From: CALAZP01 sp964410725
Lineage (GTDB): Bacteria > Bacteroidota > Bacteroidia > Chitinophagales > Saprospiraceae
DNA length: 63,528 nt
Assembly: GCA_964410725.1 (NCBI GenBank)
Contig: CAYPID010000009.1
Coordinates: 1-63,528, forward strand
Direction: 5' to 3'
Part shown: positions 35,205-44,247 of the stretch, one piece after another
Numbering within the stretch: position 1 is the stretch's first letter
Layout: each line of letters starts with the position of its first letter
Position numbers and translations under genes: made by a program
The notes under the pieces: model-generated
The model's input: only the letters and a program-made list of their open reading frames with translations
Databases searched by the model: none
Told to the model about the DNA's origin: nothing

Positions 35205-35918
35205 ATGACCAGATTAAGCGTTAACCTCAATAAAGTAGCTTTAATTCGTAATGCTCGAGGGGGCAATGTTCCAGATTTATTGCATGTAGCTATGGATTGT
35301 GAGGATTTTGGAGCTCAGGGAATAACTGTACATCCAAGGCCTGACCAGCGGCATGTCAGATATACTGATATTCCTTTGTTGAGAGAAGTGGTTCGTACGG
35401 AGTTTAATATAGAGGGTAATCCCACTCCGGAGTTTATTGAATTGGTATTAAAGAATCCGCCTCATCAGGTAACTTTAGTTCCGGATGCCCCAGATGCATT
35501 GACTTCTGATCATGGTTGGGATACCATTAAGCATGCTTCATTTTTGAAGGATACTATAGGGCGTTTCCAAGAAAAGGGAATTCGAGTGAGTATTTTTTTG
35601 GATCCCCTTCGGGAAATGGTGGAAGCCGCAGCGGAGACGGGAACAGATAGAATAGAATTGTACACTGGCCCTTATGCTGAGGGGATAAAAAGGATGCAAC
35701 CAGATGTGGTTAAACCTTTCACCGAAGCAGCAGTACTAGCTAAATCTTTAGGTTTAGGTGTTAATGCTGGGCACGACTTGAATTTAGATAATTTGCAGTT
35801 TTTCGTGGGGCAGGTTCCCCATGTTTTGGAAGTGTCTATCGGGCATGCCCTGATTTGTGATGCCCTGTATTATGGACTGAATAATACCATTTCGATGTAT
35901 TTGGAGCGGTTGAAGTAA
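35205..35918 (+). CDS. pdxJ: Pyridoxine 5'-phosphate synthase
   Basis: A protein of about 237 residues from the ATG at 35205 (MTRLSVNLNKVALIRNARGG). An upstream in-frame ATG at 35181 lies inside the -7 box and is rejected. The enzyme condenses 1-deoxyxylulose 5-phosphate with 3-amino-2-oxopropyl phosphate in the DXP-dependent vitamin B6 pathway. Recognisable blocks are GAQGITVHPRPDQRHVRYTD (about 37-56, with a catalytic-type histidine), NIEGNPTPEFI, and the C-terminal GLGVNAGHDLNLDNL and EVSIGHALICDALY. Length is normal. It appears monocistronic. Confidence 0.95.
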   Translation: MTRLSVNLNKVALIRNARGGNVPDLLHVAMDCEDFGAQGITVHPRPDQRHVRYTDIPLLREVVRTEFNIEGNPTPEFIELVLKNPPHQVTLVPDAPDALTSDHGWDTIKHASFLKDTIGRFQEKGIRVSIFLDPLREMVEAAAETGTDRIELYTGPYAEGIKRMQPDVVKPFTEAAVLAKSLGLGVNAGHDLNLDNLQFFVGQVPHVLEVSIGHALICDALYYGLNNTISMYLERLK

Positions 35919-35943
35919 CTAAAAGGCAGCAAATAAATGCCGG

Positions 35944-35971
35944 TAAACGTTAAGGAAGGTATTAACGTTTA
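35944..35971. promoter_or_regulatory. Perfect inverted repeat upstream of the first susC
   Basis: TAAACGTTAA (35944-35953), an 8-base centre, then TTAACGTTTA (35962-35971). Both arms contain the self-complementary AACGTT. It lies 22 bases upstream of the susC -7 box and 26 bases behind the pdxJ stop. No T-tract follows directly, so a protein-binding site is favoured over a terminator. Confidence 0.55.
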
Positions 35972-35992
35972 TTTAACTTAAGTTTTTTGTTT

Positions 35993-36000
35993 TAATTTTG
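35993..36000 (+). promoter_or_regulatory. -7 promoter box of the first susC/susD pair
   Basis: TAATTTTG matches TAnnTTTG and ends 31 bases before the susC ATG. TTTA sequences at 35968-35975, at about the right distance, may be a weak -33. The proposed operator overlaps this position. Confidence 0.65.
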
Positions 36001-36031
36001 TGTTTTAAATTTTTAAACTAAATAACCTATT

Positions 36032-39000
36032 ATGAAAAAACTCTCTATGGTTTTTGCAATGATGTTGTTCGTTATAGGAGCAACAATCGCGCAAAGGTCG
36101 GTTACGGGAACGGTTACAGGTCAGGATGGAGAACCCCTGATTGGAGCCAGTGTTTTGTTGAAAGGTACAACAGTAGGTACCATTACTGACTTTGATGGTA
36201 ATTACGAGTTAGAGGTGCCTGAAGGTCCTCAGACATTAGTAATTAGTTACACTGGTTTTACGACAGTTGAGTTAGAGGCTTCATCTGGAACCCTTGATGT
36301 GGTTCTTCAGGAAGGGGTTACTCTTACTGAAGCTGTTGTTACGGCTTTGGGTATCGAGCGGGAGAAAAAATCCCTTGGGTACGCTGTTCAAGAAGTTGGC
36401 GGAGAGGCTTTAACCATGGTTAGAGACCAAAACGTTGTATCTTCTTTAACTGGTAAGGTTGCCGGTGTGCAAGTAATCAGCGCATCTGGTGCTTCTATTG
36501 GTGGTTCTGCTAAGATTAGAATTAGAGGTGCCAATGGACTTTATGGTGGTGAGCCTTTATTTGTTGTAGATGGTACACCTATTAGTAACAGCAACTTCTC
36601 TGCAGGTTATAGAGGAGTGGATTACGGTAACTTGGCATCAGACATCAACCCTGATGACATCGAGAATGTATCTGTACTAAAAGGTCCTGCTGCTACTGCT
36701 ATTTATGGTAATAGAGGTGCTAACGGTGTTATCTTAATCACTACTAAAAAAGGTGGTAAGAGAAACGGGATCGGTGTTACAGTTAATTCCAGTGTAACTT
36801 CTGAAAACGTTTATATTTTACCTGAATACCAAAATGAGTATGCTGGTGGATATACACAAAGTTATATCTCTGCAGTTGACCCTGTTGATGGTAAAACTTA
36901 CAACGTATTAAACTATGCAGCGGATGAAAGCTGGGGACCAAGAATGGACGGTTCTTTATACAGACCATGGTGGAGCTGGTTTGCCGGTGATGACTACGGC
37001 AAGCAAATTCCTTTGACATCTAACCCCGATAACGTAAGAAACTTCTTTGAAACAGGGGTAACTTATAATAATAGTGTATCTCTTTCAGGTGGAAATGAGA
37101 ACACCACTTTCAGATTGTCTTTCACAAATGTAACTCAGACAGGTGTTATTCCTAATTCTAAGTTGGGCAGAAACAACCTTTCTTTGAATGCTTCAACTAA
37201 GTTGACAGACAAATTAACTGCAAGTGCTAACATCAATGTAGCTAGAACAGACGCATTAGGACGTCCAACTTTTGGTTACAATGGTAACAATGCAGTTATG
37301 TCTTTCAACCAGTGGTTCCAGAGACAATTGGATATGGATAGACTAAGAGATTACAAAAATCCAGATGGAACCTTCCGTTCTTGGAACATCAGAAGTGCTA
37401 CCAACTTGAGACCATTGTACTGGGATAGCCCATTTTTCAGTGTTTATGAAAACTATCCAACGGATAGTAGAGATCGTTACTACGGTAATATCTCCTTAAG
37501 CTACGAAATTGTGGAAGGTTTGACTGCAGCTGCTTTCTTTAGAAGAGACAGCTATTCACAGCGAATTGAAACCAGAACTGCTACAGGTGGATTAGATCAG
37601 GATGGTTATGGAGAAACTGTAATTAATGGAGTAGAAGACAACTACGAATTCATTGCGCAGTACAATAAGAATTTTGGTGACTTTACATTAGATGCCAACT
37701 TCGGAGCTAACATCAGAGTAAATGATTACAGAAGCAACAGCATGTCAACGGTAGGTGGTTTGAATGCCCCTAACTTGTTTAACATCAAAGCTTCTATTGA
37801 CAGACCAAGTGTAAGCAGCTTTATGTCTGAAAAAGTAGTTAGATCTCTTTACGGAGGTGCTACTTTGGGATATAAGTCTTTTGCTTATTTAGGTTTCACT
37901 GTAAGAAACGACTGGTCTTCTGCGCTTCCTATTGATAACAACTCTTACTTGTATCCTTCTGTTACGGGTAGTTTTGTTTTCTCTGAATTGATGAACAGCG
38001 GTGTACTTTCTTTCGGTAAGTTAAGAGCATCTTTTGCTCAGGTAGGTTCTGATATTGGAGCTTACAATACCAACTTTACTTATGGCGCTGGAACTCCATT
38101 TGGAAATTTCCCGTCATTTGGATTACCTAATACTTTGATTAACCAGGATTTGAAGCCAGCTCTTTCTTCTTCTTACGAAGGTGGGGTGGAATTGAAGTTT
38201 TTCAACAATAAGATTGGAATAGATTTCACTGCATATAGAACAGATGCTGTTGACCAAATTATCACGATTGCTGTACCTGGTTCTTCTGGATTTAGCTCTG
38301 CAATCATCAATGCAGGTAAAATCAGAAGTGAAGGCCTTGAATTAGCTTTGACTGCTACAGTTGTGGAGACTAGTGATATGTCTTGGGATTTGACTTTAAA
38401 CGGAGCGAGAAACAACTCTCAGGTGTTAGAATTGGCGGATGGTTTGACCAACCAAAGATTAGATAGCTGGGGATGGGGTGGACTTTCCATTAACGCACCA
38501 GTAGGTGGAGAATGGGGTACTTTCAGAGGAAGAGGTTTCAGCACTTATGAGTGTAACGGTTGTGCTCAGGAAGGAGAAAAAATCATCACAGAAGCTGGAA
38601 GATATGTTTGGGAAAACAACAAAGAATTAGGTGGTGTATTACCTGATTTGACGGGTGGTTTAAGATCTATGTTTAGTTACAAGGGCTTGACCCTAGGAGC
38701 TTTCTTAGAATTCCAGGTTGGTGGTCAATTCCACTCAGTTACTCGAATGTTTAACGCTTACTCTGGTCTTGGTTTGGAAACTGTTGGAACTAACGACAAA
38801 GGAAATCCGATTAGAGACGAGGTTGCTGCAGGTGGTGGAGTGAAAGTAGAAGGTGTTTTAGCTGACGGAACTCCGCATACTGCTTATGTAGATGCACAAA
38901 CTTATTTCAGCAACAACCTTTTTGCTTTGAATGAAAACTGGATTTATGATGCCAGCTACTTGAAGTTAAGAGAATTAAGTTTAGGATATTCAATACCTAA

Positions 39001-39196
39001 GCGAGTTTTAGGTGATTTGCCAATACAGAATGCATCTATTTCTTTGATTGCAAGAAACCTTTGGTTGATTCACGCTAACGTTGACGGTATTGATCCATCT
39101 GAGATTTCTCCAGGTTCTAATGGATATGTTTTCCAGGAAAACGGTATTCTACCAGGAGTAAGATCAATTGGTCTTAACTTGAAAGTTGGTTTCTAA
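36032..39196 (+). CDS. SusC/RagA family TonB-linked outer membrane protein (first pair)
   Basis: A 1,054-residue outer membrane importer barrel. It has a signal peptide (residues 1-20, ending IAQ), then a CarboxypepD_reg-like domain (about 23-95; GTVTGQDGEPLIGASVLLKG). The TonB box/plug start follows (TLTEAVVTALGIEREKKSLGYA, about 97-118), then the SusC-type plug (VVSSLTGKVAGVQV; PDDIENVSVLKGPAATAIYG) and a 22-strand-type barrel ending in GLNLKVGF. SusC proteins import oligosaccharides or peptides together with a SusD lid lipoprotein, which is encoded 70 bases downstream. The substrate is unknown because no degradative enzyme is adjacent. Confidence 0.96.
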   Translation: MKKLSMVFAMMLFVIGATIAQRSVTGTVTGQDGEPLIGASVLLKGTTVGTITDFDGNYELEVPEGPQTLVISYTGFTTVELEASSGTLDVVLQEGVTLTEAVVTALGIEREKKSLGYAVQEVGGEALTMVRDQNVVSSLTGKVAGVQVISASGASIGGSAKIRIRGANGLYGGEPLFVVDGTPISNSNFSAGYRGVDYGNLASDINPDDIENVSVLKGPAATAIYGNRGANGVILITTKKGGKRNGIGVTVNSSVTSENVYILPEYQNEYAGGYTQSYISAVDPVDGKTYNVLNYAADESWGPRMDGSLYRPWWSWFAGDDYGKQIPLTSNPDNVRNFFETGVTYNNSVSLSGGNENTTFRLSFTNVTQTGVIPNSKLGRNNLSLNASTKLTDKLTASANINVARTDALGRPTFGYNGNNAVMSFNQWFQRQLDMDRLRDYKNPDGTFRSWNIRSATNLRPLYWDSPFFSVYENYPTDSRDRYYGNISLSYEIVEGLTAAAFFRRDSYSQRIETRTATGGLDQDGYGETVINGVEDNYEFIAQYNKNFGDFTLDANFGANIRVNDYRSNSMSTVGGLNAPNLFNIKASIDRPSVSSFMSEKVVRSLYGGATLGYKSFAYLGFTVRNDWSSALPIDNNSYLYPSVTGSFVFSELMNSGVLSFGKLRASFAQVGSDIGAYNTNFTYGAGTPFGNFPSFGLPNTLINQDLKPALSSSYEGGVELKFFNNKIGIDFTAYRTDAVDQIITIAVPGSSGFSSAIINAGKIRSEGLELALTATVVETSDMSWDLTLNGARNNSQVLELADGLTNQRLDSWGWGGLSINAPVGGEWGTFRGRGFSTYECNGCAQEGEKIITEAGRYVWENNKELGGVLPDLTGGLRSMFSYKGLTLGAFLEFQVGGQFHSVTRMFNAYSGLGLETVGTNDKGNPIRDEVAAGGGVKVEGVLADGTPHTAYVDAQTYFSNNLFALNENWIYDASYLKLRELSLGYSIPKRVLGDLPIQNASISLIARNLWLIHANVDGIDPSEISPGSNGYVFQENGILPGVRSIGLNLKVGF

Positions 39197-39266
39197 ATTT
39201 ATTTTTGTTTGGGTTGGGCTTAATTTTAGTAAGCTTTGCTCAAGCACAGTTTTAAAATAATTCAAA

Positions 39267-40691
39267 ATGAAGAATATTTTTAAAGTTGGCGTTTTATCCG
39301 TAGCGATGCTTTCAGCAGTAGGATGCGGAGATTTCGGCGACATCAATATCGATCCAAATAATACCACATCGGTAGCACCTGAGACGCTTCTTACCAGTAG
39401 CTTACGATCAGTTGCCAGTGTGGTAGGTAGAACAGATGAGATGTTCTACACTCAAATGTGGTCACAGACCCAATACACAGACGGTTCTAGATATGTAACC
39501 GTTAATTATGATTTCAATGGTTGGTATACTGGTCCTTTGGCTGACTTAAACCACATTATTGAAATTAATTCTAATGAAGACACCAAGGCAGATGCATTGG
39601 TGAGTGGTTCTAATGAGAATCAAATTGCTGTTGCAAAAATCATGAAGGCATTTTTCTTTCACTTCATGACTGACAGATGGGGACCACTTCCTTATTCTCA
39701 GGCTTTACAGGGAAGAACCAATTTGAAGCCTTCTTATGACGATCAGGAAACTATTTACTTAGATTTGATTAAGGAATTGAAAGAGGCAGTTGCAATGATG
39801 GGAGGAGCCTCAGTTAAAGGGGACTTCATCTTAGGTGGTAACATGGCACATTGGGCTAAGTTTGCCAACTCAATCAGAGCTACTATTGCGATGAGAATGT
39901 CTAATGTGAATCCTTCTTTGGCTCAAACTGAGTTTGTTGATGCAGTGGGTGATGGTGTAATTACTACCGCTGATGAGAACGTCATGTATCCATATCAGGC
40001 TGATGCAAACAATCAAAATCCATGGTTTGCTGCATTCATTACTAGAACAGACTTCGCAATTAGTGAAACTTTAGTGGATTATATGAAGCCATTAAACGAT
40101 CCTAGATTGAACGTATATGCAGATCCAGCTCCTTTATATGGAGACGTAAGAGGTATGCCATACGGTATTGAGAATGCTGGTGATATTCCTAACGATGAAA
40201 TTTCTTTCCCTGGATTTCCAGCGGTAAGAGGTCAAGATGCACCAATTGCTGTTTTCACAGGTGCTCAAATGCACTTCCTTTTGGCTGAAGCGGCTCTAAA
40301 AGGTTGGGTATCAGGAGATGCACAGGCTTTCTATGAAGGTGGTATCGCTGAATCTATGAAGCAGTGGGGAGTTTATGATGATGCAGCTTTTGCTGATTTC
40401 ATTGCCCAGGATGGTGTAGCATGGGATGCATCTAAAGGAATGGAATTAATCGGATACCAGAAGTGGGTAGCATTGTACCTACAGGGCGCTGAATCATGGG
40501 CAGAATGGAGAAGAACTGGATACCCAGTATTGACTCCTGCTCCAGATCCATTGAATGCTGACGGACAGATTCCGAGAAGACACGGATATCCTACATCTGA
40601 AAGAGACATCAATTCTGACAACTATGCATCTGCAGTACAGATGTTAGGTGGACCAGATGAATTGAGTACCAGATTGTGGTGGGATAACTAA
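39267..40691 (+). CDS. SusD/RagB family nutrient-binding lipoprotein (first pair)
   Basis: A 474-residue surface lipoprotein. The lipobox cysteine is Cys20 (LSAVGCGDFG) and the mature protein begins with DINIDPNNTTSVAPETLLTS, typical of the SusD-like_2 subfamily. Helical TPR-like segments follow (IAVAKIMKAFFFHFMTDRWGPLPYSQAL near residues 125-155), and the C-terminal part holds YQKWVALYLQGAESWAEWRRTGYP. It forms the lid over the SusC barrel encoded upstream. A strong terminator follows 20 bases after the stop, so the first pair is a two-gene unit. Confidence 0.95.
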   Translation: MKNIFKVGVLSVAMLSAVGCGDFGDINIDPNNTTSVAPETLLTSSLRSVASVVGRTDEMFYTQMWSQTQYTDGSRYVTVNYDFNGWYTGPLADLNHIIEINSNEDTKADALVSGSNENQIAVAKIMKAFFFHFMTDRWGPLPYSQALQGRTNLKPSYDDQETIYLDLIKELKEAVAMMGGASVKGDFILGGNMAHWAKFANSIRATIAMRMSNVNPSLAQTEFVDAVGDGVITTADENVMYPYQADANNQNPWFAAFITRTDFAISETLVDYMKPLNDPRLNVYADPAPLYGDVRGMPYGIENAGDIPNDEISFPGFPAVRGQDAPIAVFTGAQMHFLLAEAALKGWVSGDAQAFYEGGIAESMKQWGVYDDAAFADFIAQDGVAWDASKGMELIGYQKWVALYLQGAESWAEWRRTGYPVLTPAPDPLNADGQIPRRHGYPTSERDINSDNYASAVQMLGGPDELSTRLWWDN

Positions 40692-40711
40692 TCAAATAGT
40701 TATTTCTATTG

Positions 40712-40745
40712 AAAAGGCAGTACACTTTGGTGTGCTGCCTTTTTT
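40712..40745 (+). terminator. Rho-independent terminator after the first susCD pair
   Basis: The stem AAAAGGCAGTACAC / GTGTGCTGCCTTTT, with one G-T wobble and a TTTG loop, is followed by a run of T. It lies 20 bases downstream of the SusD stop. Confidence 0.9.
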
Positions 40746-40995
40746 GTTTTTGGTGTATTTTTTTTAATTGGCTGTAAACCAATCTTTGCCAAGTTTTTAG
40801 GCTATTGAAAAAAAAATATTAGGTTTCATAAGTGAATTCAAAACAATTATTGGTTTCATACATTTTTGGTCCTCTACAAGGACCCCAATTTGAATCAACT
40901 GTTGCCAAAAAGTTAAGAAAATGTTATTTAAAATCGATGAAATGCATTATTTTGGCTACAGTTTTCACTTAAATACGTAATAAAATCGAGTTATT
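40746..40995 (+). promoter_or_regulatory. Non-coding control region in front of the second susCD pair
   Basis: No gene is seen in the 304-base stretch 40692-40995. After the terminator it contains two near-identical sequences, ATTAGGTTTCATA at 40818-40830 and ATTGGTTTCATA at 40849-40860, about 31 bases apart (close to three helical turns). They are followed by a 6-base hairpin GGTCCT-CTACA-AGGACC at 40868-40884. No exact TAnnTTTG box is found. Regulation by a protein binding the direct repeats is inference. Confidence 0.4.
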
Positions 40996-43900
40996 ATGAA
41001 AAAACACTTACTAGTTATTTCACTAATGTTCGTGGCTTTTGCAGGAGCAATTGCACAGAGAACTATTAGTGGTACAGTGAGCGATGCAAGTGGGGAAACC
41101 CTGATTGGTGCCAGTATTCTGGTAAAGGGAACCTCCACAGGTACGATCACAGATTTCGATGGAACCTACTCACTTGAGGTTCCCGAAGGAGCGACTACGC
41201 TTGTCTTTTCTTACACTGGTTACAGCTCACAAGAAGTTGAAATTGGAGCTTCCAATACCATTGATTTGGTAATGGAGGAATCAGCTGAAACGCTCTCTGA
41301 AGTTGTTGTAACAGGTTTGGGTATCAAAAAGGAGAAGAAAGCTTTGGGTTACGGGGTATCTACTCTATCTTCTGACGAAATTGCAGGTAGAGCGGAATCA
41401 GACGTATCCAGAATTCTTCGTGGTAAAGCAACTGGTGTCGATATTGCTCAAACTTCTGGTTTGGCAGGATCTGGTACTAACGTGATTATTAGAGGATACT
41501 CTTCTATCACAGGGGACAACCAACCTTTATTCGTAATTGATGGGGTGCCTTTTAACACTTCAACTCAAACGGACAGAGGATTCGGTGCTGGTGGTGCTAC
41601 AGCTTCTAGTAGATTTTTGGATTTAGATCCAAATGCGATTGCTGAGGTATCTATCCTTAAGGGACTATCTGCAACGGTACTTTATGGAGAAGCTGGTAGA
41701 AACGGGGTAATCTTGATTACGACCAAAAACGGTAGAGCAGGATCCAACCTGAATAAAGGTATGGAAGTAACCGTCAACCAATCTGTTTCTTTTTCTGAGG
41801 TAGCTAACCTACCCGATTACCAAGATACTTATGGAAATGGGTTCTCAGGTGGATTTGGTTGGTTCTTCTCTAACTGGGGAGCGAGATTTGACGATCAGAA
41901 TCCGTCTTCTTATGGTTCTGATTATAGAGGAGTTGCACCTAATGGGAATGTATTAATTACACACCCTTATGACCAATCTCAGTATCATGATGATGTTCCT
42001 GAATTTAGAGGGGCTGATTATGAATATAAGCCTTATCCTTCAGTTGAAAATTTCTTTGCTGATCCAGCATTGACTACAAAAACTTCTTTATCTATTGAAA
42101 ACAATATAGATGAGAATACTTCAGTGAGTGCTACTTACAGCTATATCGATGATGGTGGATTTACACCTTTATTAGATGAGCAAAGAGGAGGTGGAAAATC
42201 TAACTACTTGAGAAAGCACAACTTTGGTTTGGGTATGCAAACTAAATTGTCTAATGGGTTAAAAGTTAGGGGTACATTCAATTATGTTAATTCTGAAAGA
42301 AGAACACCAATTACCGCTCAGGCATTTGGTGGTGGTGGTAACGGTCTATTTGCCGCTCTTTTATTTACCCCACGTTCTATCGATTTAATGAATTTGCCTT
42401 ATCAAAGCCCAGTTGATGGATCTAACATCTATTATAGAAGGGGATCTACTATTCAGAATCCAAGATGGGTTTTAAATAATGCTGGTGACTATGAATATGT
42501 ACAAAGATTCTTTGGAACTTTGGAAGCATCTTATGATATCGCTCCATGGTTGAGTGCTTTATATCGAGTAGGTATTGACCAATACCAGTTGAAATCTGTA
42601 AGAGAACAAAATAAGGGAGGTCAGTATAACCCTGACGGTTTCTTAGAAACATCTAACAGACAGAATAGAATTACCGATCAGGTGATGAACTTTTTATACA
42701 ACTTTAATTTGGGCGATGACTTCTCATTAGATGGGGTTGTTGGAGCTAACTTGAGAAGGGAAGTATTTTCTTATAATGCAGTAGAAAGTACGCAGCAATT
42801 TGTGTATGGATTGTTTACTCACAACAACTTCGTAAACCACAACTCTTTTGCTTTTGATAGTGAAGAAAATACTATGGGAGTTTACGCTACTGCTTCTTTA
42901 GGATATAAGAACTATTTATATTTCAACGTTCAGGCTCGAAATGACTGGACTTCTACATTAGAACAGGCTAACCGCTCAATTTTGTATCCATCTGCTAGTT
43001 TATCTTTCGTAGCTACCGATGCAATTCCTTCTTTACAGCAGAGTGATTTAGTAAATTACTTGAAAGTGAGATTGGGATATGGAACATCTGCTGGATATCC
43101 AAGTCCGTATCAGACTAGAACAATCTTGGGAACCTCTACCAACGTATTTGTAACAGAAGGTGGAAGTATCTTGAATACCAATTCATTGGCAGATAGACTA
43201 GGTAACAACAACTTGAAGCCTGAGTTACACGCTGAATTAGAATTAGGGGTAGAAGCAAGATTTTTGAACAATAGAGTGGGAGTTGACCTTTCTTTATACC
43301 AGAAGACTTCTTCTGATTTGATTATTGACTTAAACTTGGACCCTGCAACTGGTTTCACCAACACTACAGTGAACGGTGCAACAGTAGTAAACGAAGGAGT
43401 TGAATTAGGGTTAGATTTCACCCCAATCAGAGGAAAATTCCAGTGGGACTTTACGTTAAACTATACCAAAAACATAGGTACAGTTGATGAAATTACTGGT
43501 GGAGTTGACCAAATCCAGATTGCTGGTTTCGGTGGATCTCTGGGCAACTATGCCATCCCTGGACAGCCCTATGGTATCATCCAAGGAAGTAGATTTGTAA
43601 GGGCAGAAGGCACTGATGAGTTATTTGTTAATGCACAAGGAAGCTACGTTGAAGATGCAGGTTTACAGATTATTGGAAACCCACAGCCTAACTATACAGC
43701 CAACTGGATTAACAACTTCTCCTATAAAGGATTGTCATTTGGATTCCAGTGGCAATACATTGATGGAGGAGATATTTATTCTTCTACTGTTCAGGCTTTG
43801 ATGGCTAGAGGAAATACCATAGATACGGATTACGATAGATACTTGCCTTTAGTTTTGGATGGTGTGGGTCCTGATGGCCAAAAAAATACTGTTCAAACTT

Positions 43901-44214
43901 ATATGGGTGATGTATTCTTTGATGCATACTTTGGAGCTGACGAAGGAGGTATTTTCGATGCAACTGTAATTAGGTTGAGAGAAGTTTCACTTTCTTACAG
44001 TCTTCCTAAGAAAGTATTAGAAGGAACTCCATTTGGTTCATTGAATTTGTCGGTTTTTGGAGAAAACTTATTCTACAATGCACCTAACTTCCCAGAGGGA
44101 ATCAATTTTGACCCTGAAGTTTTATCTGTTGGGGTAGGTAATGGTAGAGGATTTGACTTCCGAACAGCGCCAACTTCTAAGAAATATGGGGTATCTCTTA
44201 ACGTTACCTTCTAA
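40996..44214 (+). CDS. SusC/RagA family TonB-linked outer membrane protein (second pair)
   Basis: A 1,072-residue paralogue of the first SusC, with the same order of parts: a signal peptide (about 1-20, AGAIAQ), CarboxypepD_reg-like domain (GTVSDASGETLIGASILVKG), TonB box region (TLSEVVVTGLGIKKEKKALGYG), plug (VSRILRGKATGVDIAQTSG; PNAIAEVSILKGLSATVLYG) and barrel ending KKYGVSLNVTF. The N-terminal 120 residues are closely similar to the first SusC, while the barrels differ clearly, which suggests duplication and divergence to another ligand. The SusD partner starts 33 bases downstream. Confidence 0.95.
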   Translation: MKKHLLVISLMFVAFAGAIAQRTISGTVSDASGETLIGASILVKGTSTGTITDFDGTYSLEVPEGATTLVFSYTGYSSQEVEIGASNTIDLVMEESAETLSEVVVTGLGIKKEKKALGYGVSTLSSDEIAGRAESDVSRILRGKATGVDIAQTSGLAGSGTNVIIRGYSSITGDNQPLFVIDGVPFNTSTQTDRGFGAGGATASSRFLDLDPNAIAEVSILKGLSATVLYGEAGRNGVILITTKNGRAGSNLNKGMEVTVNQSVSFSEVANLPDYQDTYGNGFSGGFGWFFSNWGARFDDQNPSSYGSDYRGVAPNGNVLITHPYDQSQYHDDVPEFRGADYEYKPYPSVENFFADPALTTKTSLSIENNIDENTSVSATYSYIDDGGFTPLLDEQRGGGKSNYLRKHNFGLGMQTKLSNGLKVRGTFNYVNSERRTPITAQAFGGGGNGLFAALLFTPRSIDLMNLPYQSPVDGSNIYYRRGSTIQNPRWVLNNAGDYEYVQRFFGTLEASYDIAPWLSALYRVGIDQYQLKSVREQNKGGQYNPDGFLETSNRQNRITDQVMNFLYNFNLGDDFSLDGVVGANLRREVFSYNAVESTQQFVYGLFTHNNFVNHNSFAFDSEENTMGVYATASLGYKNYLYFNVQARNDWTSTLEQANRSILYPSASLSFVATDAIPSLQQSDLVNYLKVRLGYGTSAGYPSPYQTRTILGTSTNVFVTEGGSILNTNSLADRLGNNNLKPELHAELELGVEARFLNNRVGVDLSLYQKTSSDLIIDLNLDPATGFTNTTVNGATVVNEGVELGLDFTPIRGKFQWDFTLNYTKNIGTVDEITGGVDQIQIAGFGGSLGNYAIPGQPYGIIQGSRFVRAEGTDELFVNAQGSYVEDAGLQIIGNPQPNYTANWINNFSYKGLSFGFQWQYIDGGDIYSSTVQALMARGNTIDTDYDRYLPLVLDGVGPDGQKNTVQTYMGDVFFDAYFGADEGGIFDATVIRLREVSLSYSLPKKVLEGTPFGSLNLSVFGENLFYNAPNFPEGINFDPEVLSVGVGNGRGFDFRTAPTSKKYGVSLNVTF

Positions 44215-44247
44215 TCAAACATTCAAAGAAGAAAAAAATATTCAGAT

